The position numbers were made by a program, and so were the translations under genes. From Pocillopora verrucosa (taxonomy: Eukaryota > Cnidaria > Anthozoa > Scleractinia > Pocilloporidae), in assembly GCF_036669915.1 (NCBI RefSeq), contig NC_089320.1, positions 19,329,964 to 19,393,963 of the forward strand: DNA of 64,000 nt, written 5' to 3'. Below the pieces are notes generated by a model. It did not search any database, was not told where the DNA came from, and saw only the letters and a program-made list of their open reading frames with translations. This document shows, piece by piece, positions 34,845 to 48,000 of this stretch. How positions within the stretch are numbered: position 1 is the first letter of the stretch; the number at the start of each line of letters is the position of its first letter.

Positions 34845-37404
34845 ATGAGCCGTGAGAAGCCATCTGTGTTGATAGACATTACTTCTGACACCGTCTGACC
34901 ATGGTAAGTACTGGTAAAATCGATCAGGATTGAAATGATGAGTCATTCTAAGCGTTAACAATTCAGTGAAGCGCAACACTCGTCAGCTGCATGCCCTGCG
35001 GTCAAATCTTGCAACGAACGAGAAGAAATTGCTGTGCGAAGCTGTGATTAAGACGAAAAAATCTTATATCGTGATTAGGAAAAGGAGAAGTAAATTTGAT
35101 ACAGAAAACGGGATTTCACGGGCCTCGGCAAAATATGCCTTAGATTGTGTTGGAAATCGTTTCCAATTAAATCTTCGCCCTTGGCGCTCACACAATTGCA
35201 ATTTTGGGGAAGACCTCAAAAACGCTCTACAGATTGCTAAAAGATATAGGAAACATCCCAAAATTATTCAACGAAAAAAATCTGATATTAGTCAATTTGC
35301 ACACGGAGAGGTGTACAAAATTGAAAATCAGTGGGTGAAGAACTGTAGAAGAAAGGGCCTCTTAATTTATTCATGGAATCCTGTTGTGCCTTTCTTAATT
35401 CTTGAAAGCATTTTAAGTGGCCCTGTATTCCTTAAGCTGTACTGCATTTGGTGATAAACTTTGAATTTGCTCTCCCAAGGCCTTAATATTCCCACACTAC
35501 AGAGCAATGTCAGGCTACATTGCGTTTTAAAAAGATTAGCATCTAATTGTTTTTTATTTGTGGAAGATCGTGTTTGTCACACTTTTGTCAAATAGAATGA
35601 TCATATCCCTTTGTTTTCCTTCAGGTGTTTTGTTGGAAAACGCCATCTGGAGGAGGCCATGAAGGTGTTTTCCAACGACTTGTCATTTGTGGTGACATGG
35701 AAGCCTTTCTTCCTGAACCCTACAACTCCTGAGGCTGGTATACCTCTCATTCAATACCTGACACAAAAATATGGACCAAGGGCAGGTGCCATGGCCAAGG
35801 ATGGAACTAGTCCTCTGACAAAAGCTGGGTTGAATGTGGTAATGATTATAACATCATTTTTGGTATCTAATGCCACATCAAATTAGGAGCTCCCACATTT
35901 TAAGACCCCAGAGAGTGACTAGCATCTAATTTTTCCTTACAATATCATTCCTGAATCGTACTTTAGTATGACAAGTATAAAGAAGAAGCTTTTGATTGTT
36001 AAACAAATTCTCCTTGTCAGCACCATAGGAAATGTAGAGAGAACAGTATGGAGAATATGCATACTGATGTTGGGGTGTAAAGGGCTAACCACACAGGAGT
36101 ACAAAGTGTTAGGTATCAACAAACAGTCAGGGTAGTGTACAAATTAGTGGGATTTTGCTGCCTTTGTTGGATGATTACATTGACAGAGTACTAATTTATC
36201 TTTTGTTCTTCTTTCTCACAATAGGGCATCAATTTCACAACAGATCGTCTCATAGTCAACACTTTAAAATCTCATTGTATGCTGGATTATGCCAAGTCAG
36301 AGGGGAAGCAAAATCTTCTGGCAGAGAACCTTTTCAAAATATATTTTGAACAAGGAAAGAATATCAATTCCACTGATGTTTTGGCTCAAGTTGCAGTGGA
36401 CACTGGGCTCAACATAGATGCTATGGAAAAGTGAGTATCTTTGTCGATAATCTTACCCCTTTCCTACATACAAAAGATTATTGAAATATGATTTTAATAC
36501 TAAACTTAAGTATGCTCATTTCCTTGGGCATGAGCTGTTTTCTTATTATTTACTTGACTAGTTGTTGTATTTACTTTTTAAGATGTTACCACACTTCATA
36601 TTATATTATGTCCATATTAGCATGTCGTACATAGTTTTTTCAGTGCTTGCCTTTGTGCATAGGTCATTTGTTCAGTCAGTGTAATAATAATTTCTCATTA
36701 GTAAATGGTTTGAACCAAGGGGTAATATGTGATAGTGGAGTCTGATAGTTGGGTTTAACAACTCAGTAAAGCCTCTTCATATGAGCCCCGTTGATCAGGC
36801 AGGCCTGGTTTTCAATATCTCAGTGCATCACTAATTCTCTTAAAAAATCCTGATGTGTTAATATGAACAGGTGATCTGGCCTCGGATCCTGAGATCTCGG
36901 TTTTTCCCTGTAAGATCTCAGGAACCAGGCCAGAAGTGTTTTTAGCCCCTTCTCTCATTTAAGTACACAGATTGAAATTTCTCACATGAACCCAAGACAA
37001 AACTTGTCTTGGTTAACAAGCCAGCCTAGTCAACTGGGCTCATGTGAAGAGGCCCTGAGTCATTTATTAAATCCTATTCAGCCTCTCATTTTATAAATTT
37101 CCTATGGAAAACATATTTGGTTTTTAAGTCCAGTTCATGTTCTGAACAACACTCATTATTTTATTAGCCAGTTGTTAACAATGTTTGCATCTTATTTAGG
37201 CACCTGAAGGACAAATCAGTTGTTTCACGAGTGCAAGAGGAAGCCATGGAGGCTCATGATGAAGGAGTCCATGGAGTGCCTTTCTTCAACATCCACCTTA
37301 AAGGAGAAAGCCAGAAGATTGCTGGATTCTCAGGTGCACAACCACCTGAGACATTCAAGAGTATCTTCCAGCAGCTGCTGAATAGATTCAAAGCTAGTGT
37401 TTAA
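34845..37404 (+). CDS. DsbA/FrnE-like thioredoxin-fold candidate selenoprotein (UPWC active site)
   Basis: The family is the DsbA-like thioredoxin fold (FrnE / 2-hydroxychromene-2-carboxylate isomerase relatives), thiol-disulfide oxidoreductases with a CPWC-type site. Four exons at 34845-34903, 35625-35838, 36225-36430 and 37200-37404 join in phase to 228 codons including stop. Codon 18 is an in-frame TGA in TSDTV-TGA-PW, and exon 2 continues with CFVGKRHLEEA. So the active site reads U-P-W-C if TGA is decoded as selenocysteine. Other family marks are TWKPFFLNP, YLTQKYGP, an extended helical insert, and GVPFFNIHL carrying the cis-Pro loop. No targeting signal is evident, so a cytosolic location is inferred. 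A SECIS-like stem-loop follows 321 bases after the stop. Downstream exons are conserved-looking and intact, which argues against a pseudogene. I cannot confirm whether this animal selenoprotein is already described. Confidence 0.9.
34896..34898 (+). other. In-frame TGA, proposed selenocysteine codon (Sec18)
   Basis: It occupies the first Cys position of the C-P-W-C motif and lies five bases before the exon 1 donor (TG|GTAAGT). Three exon junctions follow. If read as stop, the mRNA should be sensitive to nonsense-mediated decay. Confidence 0.88.
35900..36088. repeat. TTAA-family MITE, subfamily B (selenoprotein intron 2)
   Basis: It begins TTAAGACCCCAGAGAGTGAC and ends GGGGTGTAAAGGGCTAA. Internal ATTGTTAAACAAATTCTCCT and CAGTATGGAGAATATGCATA match other subfamily B copies. 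Confidence 0.75.
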
Positions 37405-37708
37405 GGTCACACTTCTGACGTAGTTCTACTCTTTTGCACATTGTTAGCTAATAATACTTTTGAAAAAAGCTTTTAGAGCAAGGGTTTTTTCAGCATTATG
37501 GTATATATATAATCAAGAAAAAAAAAAAGTCTTCTAGGTTACTCAAATCCAGTTTCTGTAGCAATATTTTGACCACTTTCCTTCTAGTTAGCTTGGCTTG
37601 TGCTCATCCAAAGCCTGGATATCTTAAGAGACCAGGCATTGTCTTCTGAAAACTTACCTTTGTTTTAATGCAAGGCTGCTAACTCTTCTAGTCTTCTTGT
37701 ACTTGATG

Positions 37709-37792
37709 AGTTCATGTGTCTAACATGATTACCTTTGAGAAAACCTACTCTCAAGGGTTTGATGATAAGAATCACAAGGAATTCAAGACAGT
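37709..37792 (+). promoter_or_regulatory. SECIS-like element in the selenoprotein 3' UTR
   Basis: The core is ATGA at 37725-37728, then TTACCTTTGAG, an apical loop AAAACCTACT, CTCAAGGGTT, and TGAT at 37760-37763. The arms give nine pairs next to the loop (one G-U), followed by U-U positions, and the loop starts with unpaired A residues as in eukaryotic SECIS elements. Below an internal loop, helix I can form from GAGTTC/GAATTC and TGTG/CACA. All required parts are present in the correct order for selenocysteine insertion through SBP2. Confidence 0.85.
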
Positions 37793-38239
37793 ACAAGACA
37801 ATTGAAACTTAAAACACATTTCAATACACGTTGTATGACACAGTTTAGGCCTACAGTGATATGTTATTTCTTAAGATGGATGTAGTTAGTTAAAATTTCA
37901 AATGAATGCAAAACCCATTGGACCAAGCAGACTGTTTTAACTAGTGTAGTGGTTAGAAAGCTGTAATGTTTTATGAGGCTTGGAACAGTAATGTCACTGA
38001 AGGTCTGTGACTAAATGATTATCTTGGGATAAATTTGTGGTCATTCTAAGATTTGATGTTGACTGTCACAAAGATGTGCAGGGTGTTTGTGAGTGGCCTC
38101 ACGTTAAAATTGATTTGTAAAGGGACTTTTGCACCAGTCATTGGGCATATGAAAGTAACTGTAGACTTAATGTAGATGACAGCTTTGGAGTAAAAGTGCT
38201 TGCTAAAACTTCAGTGTTGCCTTAATTAACTAAATTTCA

Positions 38240-38325
38240 CTCTGAAGAAGGGCTAATGCTCAAAGTGTCAGTTTTGAAACTCTTAGCAGTGGCCAATTTA
38301 TATTATCAACTCAACTTTTACAACC
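38240..38325 (+). repeat. Decayed right-arm fragment of the fold-back family
   Basis: GAAGGGCTAATGCTCAAAGT and GCAGTGGCCAATTTATATTA correspond to the right arm at 15738-15805. Several differences are CpG to TpG/CpA changes. Confidence 0.7.
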
Positions 38326-39033
38326 AAAATCATCTTGCAAACAGTAGGTCAGCCATGCCATGGCACTGGGTCATATAGAAAATGGCTTTTTCAAATAGTT
38401 TGTAGAAAACGTGATGCTTCTATCTGGACACAGGATCACCAAGGGCATGTGATTTAAATGACCATTTTCAAGCATGCAACCAGTTCTGACAAAGAGGGGT
38501 AATATTTCCCCCAGCCCCATCTTAATCAGCTTATTTAGTGTAGAGTACCACTAGTTTGTGGAACATGCCACTGGAATCGAAATCCTGTCGGAAATAGAGT
38601 AAAAATAATGTACAAGGGCCTGTTAGAGTGCAATCTCGTTCGCAGCCAGTTCTACCTTAAGTAAGTGATAAGGAACCTGACTCTTCTTCCCATTCCACTC
38701 CAAAACCTACGGTTTGGGAAAATGAGAGAGCCTGGGCTCTACGAAGCTGGAACTCATGGTCCCGACGAACTAAAACCCTCATTCCCCAACCTCCCTTCCC
38801 CTTCCCTTTATTCTCCCCTGCCTGCTACAGTCAAATATAAAACAAACACAACGTAACAACATCGACTCACCTTAGATATGAAATTTTATTAAAAAGTATA
38901 TAATTATGTATTCACTTTTGAAGAGCGCGCGCTCATCTCTTCCAATAAATAATTTCTTGGCTATGAAATGACCGTTAAGAATTACAATTCATTTATAATC
39001 CGTCCACTAAATAATAATTTCCCAGATTGTACA

Positions 39034-42000
39034 TCAACTATCGCCATTGGTTGGACTCACGTTAGCGACGCAAACAATCAGTCTGCTCTTGATTAGGTGT
39101 GTTTCCACAGTGAGTTCATTGCTTGGTAATTCACTGTCAAGACTCAGGGGGTACACAGATCTGTTACCCTATAAACAAAAGGCAGACACTCGATAAGTAA
39201 TTAATCAGCCAATGTTTTGCGTCTAGCGTGGCGTCACGTCTTAGCTTTTCGTCATTCATCGAATACAATCGACTCGCGCTAGGAATGAATCGTTAAGGGT
39301 CGGGTCTGGGACCCGTTTCTCGAAGATCCCGGTAACTTATCGGGGCCGTAAAGCACTTCTGTTTTCATTCAGTACGGGAGTTTATAAGACTTCGGCTAAA
39401 GAAACAAAATGAATTGGTTAGGTTGCCAGAATCTGCTCCGCCATTCTTCATTAATTTTGATTCTAAATATAGCTGTGAGCCCGTTAATTCGCCGGGACTT
39501 TCGAGAAACGGGCCCCAGTGAAATGAGATTGTCCATACGGGGATATCTTCCTTAAAAATTTGGAATTGGGCGTTGAGCATGGTCAGGCCCAAATCGTCAA
39601 ACAATCCAAAACATCAAACAATAACCCCCAAAAAAACGAATTTAGACGGCTTACCTACCAGTTACCGTTACTGATTATAGATTAATAGGAGTATATCGTG
39701 TATTTCCTCAAAGCTACAAGGCTACTTGACTGTCCGGCGAAGAAAAGCTTTTAATAGTTGCGGCAACAAACATTGAAATCTGGGAAGATTTTGTGATATG
39801 AAACGTGATTTAAATAAGAGGCTCGTGACCAAAGGCGGAAAAAGCTATTTTCCCACAATACTGACCTGAACCAGTGGATACTGTATACTGGAATTTAGCA
39901 GTATTGAGCGTACTCCATTGTCACCGCAAAAACTAAGACATACTTCATCACCGTAAAAATCAGCTTTCACACAAAATAAAACCACTTTGGTGCCTATAAG
40001 AGATAGAGGCAAATATGTAACAGTTGTTGATCGGCATAGACATACTGGCAATTGCTGGAAACTTAAAGAACATGAGAGACAGTTTACTTAGTAAGTTTAG
40101 TTTGGTTAAGTTTGAAGAATAAACTGATCAACTGGACAAGGTGCTGGAAAAAAAAAGCAACAACAAGGTAAGTTACACGTTATCGACACAAATGCTGATA
40201 TAATTTACCTGGAGGTGCTTTATTCGAGTTATATTTGATAAGGAAAGTCTCCCTGTCTTTCTCCCCCGGAGCAATACAGCGGTACGGCATAACCAAGGGA
40301 AGCCGTAAAGTTCCGGCTGATTCCAGACATTTCCCCAATGCAGCTTGTAAAGTGTTTTCCATGCTATTAAAAAGGTTGAGATAAAGTAACGCTACAAGAA
40401 TTAGTCTCCCGATAAATAGATACCTTTGCCTTAGATAAACCCTCATAAGTCAATGTAATCTTAACAGTTTTCGGAGATTTCTATAAGATCGAGAGGTAAC
40501 CTATCCTTTGTCTATACCATACGATATCCATTCCCCATCTGCACAATCAAGCAACACTCGAGGAGAAAGACTGGGTACCTAAGTCTAAAATAACTGAACA
40601 GGAGAAAGGGGGGCTTCAGTCTCTCCACTTCATTCTCTCTTGGGTAAAGCTAAAGATAAACTCACATTGCTAAAGAAAAGACGACTAATAAGATCTAACC
40701 TTTTTTCGTGTTCTGAGAGCAAATTTTGTATTTCAAAATACTGGTTTCTCACAGCGATTTGTATAGCGGTCTGCTCGTAGTTTGACTGAACTTTTGTGTC
40801 CACACCATGCTTCAATAACACTCCAACAACTTCCTCATGGCCTTTCTTACACGCCTGCCAAAAATATACCATAAGTGAAAGTTCATTGTCTAATTATCTA
40901 TTCCTATAAATAAAGCACGTGTGTTATTCACGATGACCACTGACCCTCATGAGTGCCGTCTCGCCTGCCGGCTGTTGCCAATTGATGTGGGCCCCACACT
41001 CCAGTAGGATTTGCACAGTTTCTGGAAAACCCTGAAAAAAAAACGATAAACTTAGTAGTGCCCATTTGTACTTCACGAAGAGGATGTCTTCCTCAGCGGA
41101 GAACACGCGAGGAGTGACGAGCCGGAAGATAGCTTCAAAGGAAACGACTACCAACCACTTAACAGTCATTCCCTGTCCAGCCTTTTCTACAGTTGTTCTT
41201 TATCACACCGCGGTTAGATTATTGAAAATGAAAAACCAAAATCACATTGGATTTTAAGCCAAGACACAATCACTTAAAGGCTCCTCGTCCGAGTCGAATG
41301 GAAGTTGGAGGTTGGAAGTTCGAATGGAAGGCGGATCGTTGAGATGAAAACAAGAGAACCACGAGAAAAATCCTCGGAACATGGACAAGGGCCGACAACA
41401 AATTCTACCCAAAGAGGGAAGAGGAGGAGCAGACCACCAGACACAACACGGTGGTGGGAGGCGCGCCCTTTCTTCATTGCACTATCCCTACCCGCCAAAC
41501 ATTTCTCCACAGACCTGTTCTGCAGCATGCATGAGTGCTGTCATTCCGGTTCTTTTCTGATCAGTGTTTACACCAGCTCCTTTTTTCAATAGAAGCCTCA
41601 CGATGTCATCCTTGCCACAAGTCGCGGCCCACATGAGTAGTGTCATCCCTGATGCAGTGTCGATGGTATCCGGATTGAACCCAGGCACAGCAAGAGCACG
41701 CCTCACCAGCATGGTGTCGCCGTCTCGAATCGCTTGTTTCAAGGCGGCTGAAAGAGACAAGCATCAAGATTTTGTTGGATGAGCTAAATCGTGGTTTCTG
41801 GGTCTTAACTTATTCAGCCTAAAATATTCAAGTTCGTCATTTATAATCCATTTTAATCTTAGCCATCCTTAGCTATCCTTGTACATTATCCTCTCTTTCT
41901 CCCGCACGTCCCTCAAAAATCCTACCCGTGTTTCCCACCATAATGATCAAAATGTAAACCTGTTACCAGACCCATACGGCCAAAGCAAAACTATACAAGC

Positions 42001-45000
42001 GACACCCAACTACACAGTTTACATGGGGCAGTTCCCAGCCCCTCCCCGCCAGGTAAAATGCAAACTTGTGATAGAGGCGGAAGGGACAAATATGCCATAA
42101 AAACAAGGCTTTCACTATTTGTAACCAAGTATTCTTACTTGTGCGGTTTAAATAAGTTTCCCGAAAAAAATTTGTACAGTTTATTCGGCAGTGACTTACT
42201 CCATGAGAGAATCAGAGGTTCTGCGGCTGGGGAAGGAGCTCTATCACTAACAATCGCTTCCTGCAAAGAAAAATTACATACATTTTAAAAACCATATGAA
42301 TTAAACTTACTTCATCTACCTGTTTCCTTATTAACCTATATTCAAGCATACTCTTACGTACAACATTTTCACCACTGTTTGAGCTGACTTTTCTCGTAAA
42401 CCAATTCTGATTCAGTTTCGGGAGTTTTGGGAAGGCTATAATATAGTATTCAGCTCAAATGTTTTTGTGAGCTGGTAAGATTGGTTCGAATCCATAAACT
42501 ATGACATCACTCCTCTTGCCGTGCGCGTTGACCGAGAAGAACCTGGAGTCTAAACAGTGAATGAGACTCGTCAGTAAAGCATTTCAGCGTAGTATGCATA
42601 TATAATATACACCTTCCTCTATTGCCTTTTCAAATATACAAGAACAGAAATACGTACCATTGATATGGGTAAGTATTATACTTAAGGAATATAATCAACA
42701 TGCGCGGCTCTAAATGGAAAAACCACTTTGGCTTTCTTTTTGGTCCATATCTACAGTTTCACGTTGCTTTTTTGGTGTAAGTTTGGCTTACCTCGACTTC
42801 GTTAAAGAAAGAATGTGGCGAAAAGTCATCCAAGTCGAACTCAAAATCACTTAGATCATCCTCTCCTTCTGAAATGTCTTCCATTCCGCTGTCCTGTTAC
42901 CAACAAAAGAGCAAACAAGTAAACAACGGAATATTTGAAATGAGCAATATCTGACTTGTGGATAATCCTATCAGATGGACCACTCAATAGTTGCGAAAGT
43001 GAAACACGCCGAAAAAGAATTATGGTAATAACCGGGGTATGCTTAAACCTCTCCCCTCCTCAGGGGATAATTTACTTCGAACATGTCGCTTCGTAGCTCA
43101 GTTGGTAGCAGACGGTGCCCAACCTATCTGACAGGCATGGGTTCAAATCTCGTCGATGCCCAATTTCATTTGTTGGGCTTTACTTTCTGCGGTTGGGTTA
43201 ATTGCAGTCGAAATGTTGAGGTCGGACAATTCGTCCCAAAAATAAATAAATAGATAAAAAATACACGATGCCTTTCCAAAGGTCCTGTCCTTTCAAATGA
43301 GAAACACGACCTTGCGAAGATACAACTTACATCTCACTCGAAAAAGTTGAGGTGAAAAAAAGAGACGACAAATTGTTTAGTAGAGTACCTCATAAACCAA
43401 AATCATCCACGTCTCGGGTCTAAGTCCTTGACACAATTAAAAAAAATTTAGTCTACATGTTTTATCATTCTAGCAACGTCCTTTAATAACGACTCGCTAC
43501 TGTGTAATTACAGAGTTATGTTTTATCTCTTTGTGATTCATTTTATTCACGAACTTTCTTTTCATTTATTTATCAAACCTAATTTTCCTTCCTTTTGTTC
43601 ACTTTGATGGAAACGGAATATGTTATTTTTCAACAAAAATTGAAAAAAATATCAAAAGAGAGTCCCACATGATTTGATACGACGTACGTGAAATATCAAC
43701 ACAAATGATTAAAAGCACATTCTATCGCAAGAAACTAGAAGTCGTGGAAACCATTTATGGAAATTCAAACTCACACAAAAACAAAATTCTTCCTGAAACA
43801 ATACATTTTCAATTGGAAATTCGTTAATTGTCCCGATTTTTCGCTATTTACCCACCAGATTCTAGATCTTTTATCCAAATTATACTAACTGAATAAAATG
43901 TGCTGATAGGTCTTTCAACGGAATGTAAATTAAGAAAGCACGAAGACAGTATATAGAGCACCTGGCGTCAAAATGGATTTTTTTCTCGGAAACCCTTCAA
44001 AAAAAAGATTCATTTGATTCAGACCCTCAATTTGCCGAATACGACAGAGAGATTAAAATATTCTTTTCAATCAGTCATTTTTCTCTAGTTCAAAACATCC
44101 GTGTGGGAAAATATGCAGCGAACTTCGATGTTGAGAGATGGAGATTCAAAATCAGAGCCACGTAACAGATGCGATTCAAATACATATGATACTATTAGTG
44201 TTTTAATAGCGAATCGCTGCTTTAATCGGAAAGATACGAAAGCAGGAGTATCGAACTTGACAACATGACAAAAATTTGCATGTGATCCCATTGGGGAAAA
44301 AACAATAATATAAAATGCTTGAATAATAGTATTTCGTTCCAAGAGAAACTTACCAAAATTCTACCATTTTCCCCGTCACCTTGTGTACCATTATGCGTTT
44401 TCCCATCAATATTGCTCTGTTTCGATGTAACTGGCTTATTTTTACTTTCATCATCTTTGCCACTATCCTGAATAATAGCACCGATCAAATCTCCATCCAT
44501 GAGAGCAACCGATTTCGTATTATTCTGCCTTGGTAATAAATCAGCAGCGGTTGTAGAGGCGACAATGTGCTGTTTGTCCGTTTTTTTTCCCAGGGAATCG
44601 GTCATAACCCCCGCAGAACCGCCTGCCCCATTGGAGTTTGGGTGTATTGCAGATGGTTTATCTGTCAACAGCGGCCTTTTAAACTCTCTTCTTGATTTAG
44701 GACGTCCTTCTGTCCTCTTCGCTTTTCCCTTCATCCGGTTTTCCATGTCAACGTGTCGTTTCATTGTAACACGATTATTCAACTGCGACACGTCCCCGTC
44801 GAGCGACGATCTCGTCGCAGAAATTTCCAAGATGTCAGTGTCCCGTTGTGTTCCCCTCGCCTCCTCGATTTTATTTTCGTCGATAGAACTTCGAACAAGT
44901 GGCTGTGACGTTTCCGAACTCAACACACCATCTGTTTTGTTTGAATTTCCGTTTGTATCGAGACTTGGCGACAAATCCACGTTTCCTTTAGTATCGTTGG

Positions 45001-48000
45001 GGTTACGCAACCTCTCATCAACTTGGTTCTTCACTTTCATGGACTTCCCTAAGGTTCGCATTTTCGACAATGAAAGTTTGGACGACACATCAGGTCGAAG
45101 CGATGACTTCACTTCGTTCGAGTTTACGTCTGTTTCTTGCGCTAGTTCGTCGGAGTCTTTTCCTGTTACCATTTCATTATCATCCAGGTTAGGTAAAACG
45201 TTATCGATTTCACCTTGCAGAGCTTTCGTCCGACTTTCGATACTAAAACTTATTGGGGAAAAGTTATCACTACTAGAATCACTGTCGCTTTTCTTCGCCT
45301 CACTCTGATTTTCAACAGAAAATGATTCTCTCATTTTAGTTGTCCTTTCCTTCTTCCCAAGGCTAGTTTCTGTTTCAGTACTCTTCGTCGTATTCCTCGA
45401 CAATTCCAGTTGTAAATTTCCCTGTTCACTCTCAGAATCACTTTGCGAAGAGATCACAATCCACTCTTTCTCTATCGCGGGCTCAGATTCCTGTGGTAGA
45501 TTTTCCCGCTCATCGTCTGTGCTTTGGGATGAAATTTCTATAACTTGGAAGTCGTCCTGCTCTGAACAAACTGTACTTGGATCGACATTGGAAGTTTCAT
45601 TTGCTTTGGAATCCTCATCCCTTTCCTCTTTCGTATTTGACGATATTTCATCCGAAGCACCTTGGATCTCCGAGTCCGCAACAGGACTAAATTCTTGTTT
45701 CTTCCGAAGGGAGACAAGAGCTAATTCTTTACTAGCTTGTCGAGTTAAACCCAAGGGAGCTATTTCATCCAGGTCCAGAAGTAAATAATCTGAGGGACCA
45801 TATTGTGGGAAAGGTTCTTCATCCTTCGCTGGCCGTCCTCGTTTTCTCTTAGCAGCGATTCCTTCGCTTTCTTCAGTTCCTGCTCCGCTATCAGTCTCCA
45901 ACCTTCTGTTCTTCGGCGGACGGCCGCGCCTCCGTTTTTCTGGAGGTGTACTCATTTCACCGTCGTCGTCGTTTTGGTCCTAATAATAAAATTGAACAAT
46001 GTATCAGTGCTACTATCAGTGTAAACTCATTTTCCTCTTTCCTCAACGCTTCAACTAATTACATCATCAAAGGCCTCACTGTGCATCCCTTGCAAGCGCA
46101 CGTGATCTTGTCGATAAAAAAGGGGGAAAGCGTTTGAAAAGTCTCGAGAAATTACAAGCGCATGCACATCAGAAAAAGCAAGATCTGAATATCACAAAAA
46201 TATACAAGCTAAGGACATTCAATCGAGTATTTTGAGCGCGGCGTATGAGAAGTAAAAGCAGATATAGTATCACTAGTTATTTTTCCGGATTACAAAAGGA
46301 AGCAAATACTCACGCTTAAATTATATGATATTCAAATGAGACAACACAAACATTGATTTCAAATTCAAAGGAGAATCTGTTGGGTTGTTTAAACTGTTTA
46401 ACACAATCCTTAAAAATTTTCTTTCGCTAGGAAATAACCTTTCCACCTAAGAGGGCTTTTATCTGATGCTTTTAAATTTAGAAAAATATTTCATTCTACA
46501 AATGGCTAGATTCCATTTGATTCCATTTGCTAGATTCCCTCGCTCTTATTGATAACAATCGAGCGTCTTCCAAAAAAAATTTATAGATCTTTTTTGTACG
46601 TGCTATTACGTTCAGATAATCCATGAAAAACCAATACAAGTGCTCAAGGAAGATTCAAATTCGACTAACGCTCTTTCCTGATGACCGCTTCAACTGCTAC
46701 AATCTAATTCCACAACTTGTATAAAACTATGCAATCAATTGCCACAACAAAACGAACTTGCACCGCTAGTCTGGCATAAGACAACAACGTCGCAGATTTG
46801 TAGGAGTCGGTAATTTCTGCTTTGGTTAATTACAAGAACGTACCTGGAATGCAAAAAAGAGTCACTGCTTCTAAACATGAATTAAGACAGTGGCAGATAA
46901 ATCGTTGTTTGAGCACAAAGCGTCTTGCGTGATACGGACGAGATCCGTTTTTTAAATATGCGCGCGAAACAGGAGAAAATGATGCAATGAAAAGAGAACG
47001 AGAGAAAAGAAAGAACGAGAAAATCACCTAAAAGAGCGACTCACTGAAATTTTTTTTACGATAAGGGTTTTGAGAGCAAACACCTGAGATATAACTATGT
47101 ACACTGAAGGATATTTTAATACTTGACAGTCCGCATATGCAACGATCGTGATTGAAATAGGTCTGTCATGGCCATGTTACATCACATGTTTGTCACGGAT
47201 ATTGATACCCAATGACGGCCTACACGTAACAGTTTCTCGAAAGTTTGTGCTTCTTTGCTTGCCATAAAACGATATCAATTTATTTGCGGGTTTGAACCTA
47301 ATGTGCTATGTGCTACATTATCATTATTTTGTTACTGAAATAGTTTCGACCACGAGAAGATCTCGTTTCGAATAGTGCCTGATACAAGCTAAATAAATAC
47401 TTGAAAACCTTCGGTCTTCGTGGCTGGCAGTTTTATGCGCATATTACGGTTTTGAATGCAGTAAGAGTTAAAACTATCGTTCGTCCCAAACCTCTCGCGG
47501 CTTCGTCGTACACCGCTTAAGAGCTCACAGAACCGAATCACCTGAACATTTTCTGGACTTTGAGGAGGAGTATTTAAACTTATGACTCCATAATCCCATT
47601 ACGAAGCTAGAAACAACAGAACCATGAGTCCACTGACAGTAGGAGTTGGTTGATTGTGGGCTCATGTGCTCATCATATGATTATCACGCCAAGTCACAGG
47701 TTTAAATCTTTTCAAATCCCGTGAGTCCTGGTTTTTCGTTTTATTTATTATTTTCAGACTTCCTCAACGCGATTCAATTTTGCCTTTGCGAAACTCATTC
47801 TAAGAATCAATCCCGACTTAACCGTGGTTCACAAATATAAGAATACTCACCTTCCGGTTTCCTTCATCAGTGTCGCTGTCTTCTCCCGCTACTTCTTTCA
47901 GCCGCTTCTGTGAACGGAAGATTTAAGTTACAGTGAGAGTTCGAGTTGTTTTCTAATGCTAGCGAGGGCCCCTTTATTAACCCCCCGCCCCACCCCCCGT

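Larger units (their letters stand above)
37405..39033. other. Selenoprotein 3' UTR and convergent spacer to MPP8
   Basis: It contains the SECIS-like element and a fold-back family fragment at ~38240-38325. A TTTATT at 38885-38890 is AATAAA on the minus strand and would give MPP8 a ~145-base 3' UTR. No coding gene was recognised. Confidence 0.6.

Noticed and set aside
34896..34898. TGA as evidence of a pseudogene or sequencing error
   Set aside because: It falls exactly on the active-site Cys, the other exons are intact with good splice sites, and a SECIS-like element follows.
40660..40665. GTGAGT as the main MPP8 exon 9 donor
   Set aside because: It gives phase 0, while exon 10 needs two carried bases. 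The GTTAGA donor fits phase and family length.
44499..45308. 269-codon plus-strand ORF
   Set aside because: It lies antisense to the long disordered MPP8 exon 4 and is a shadow of its codon composition.
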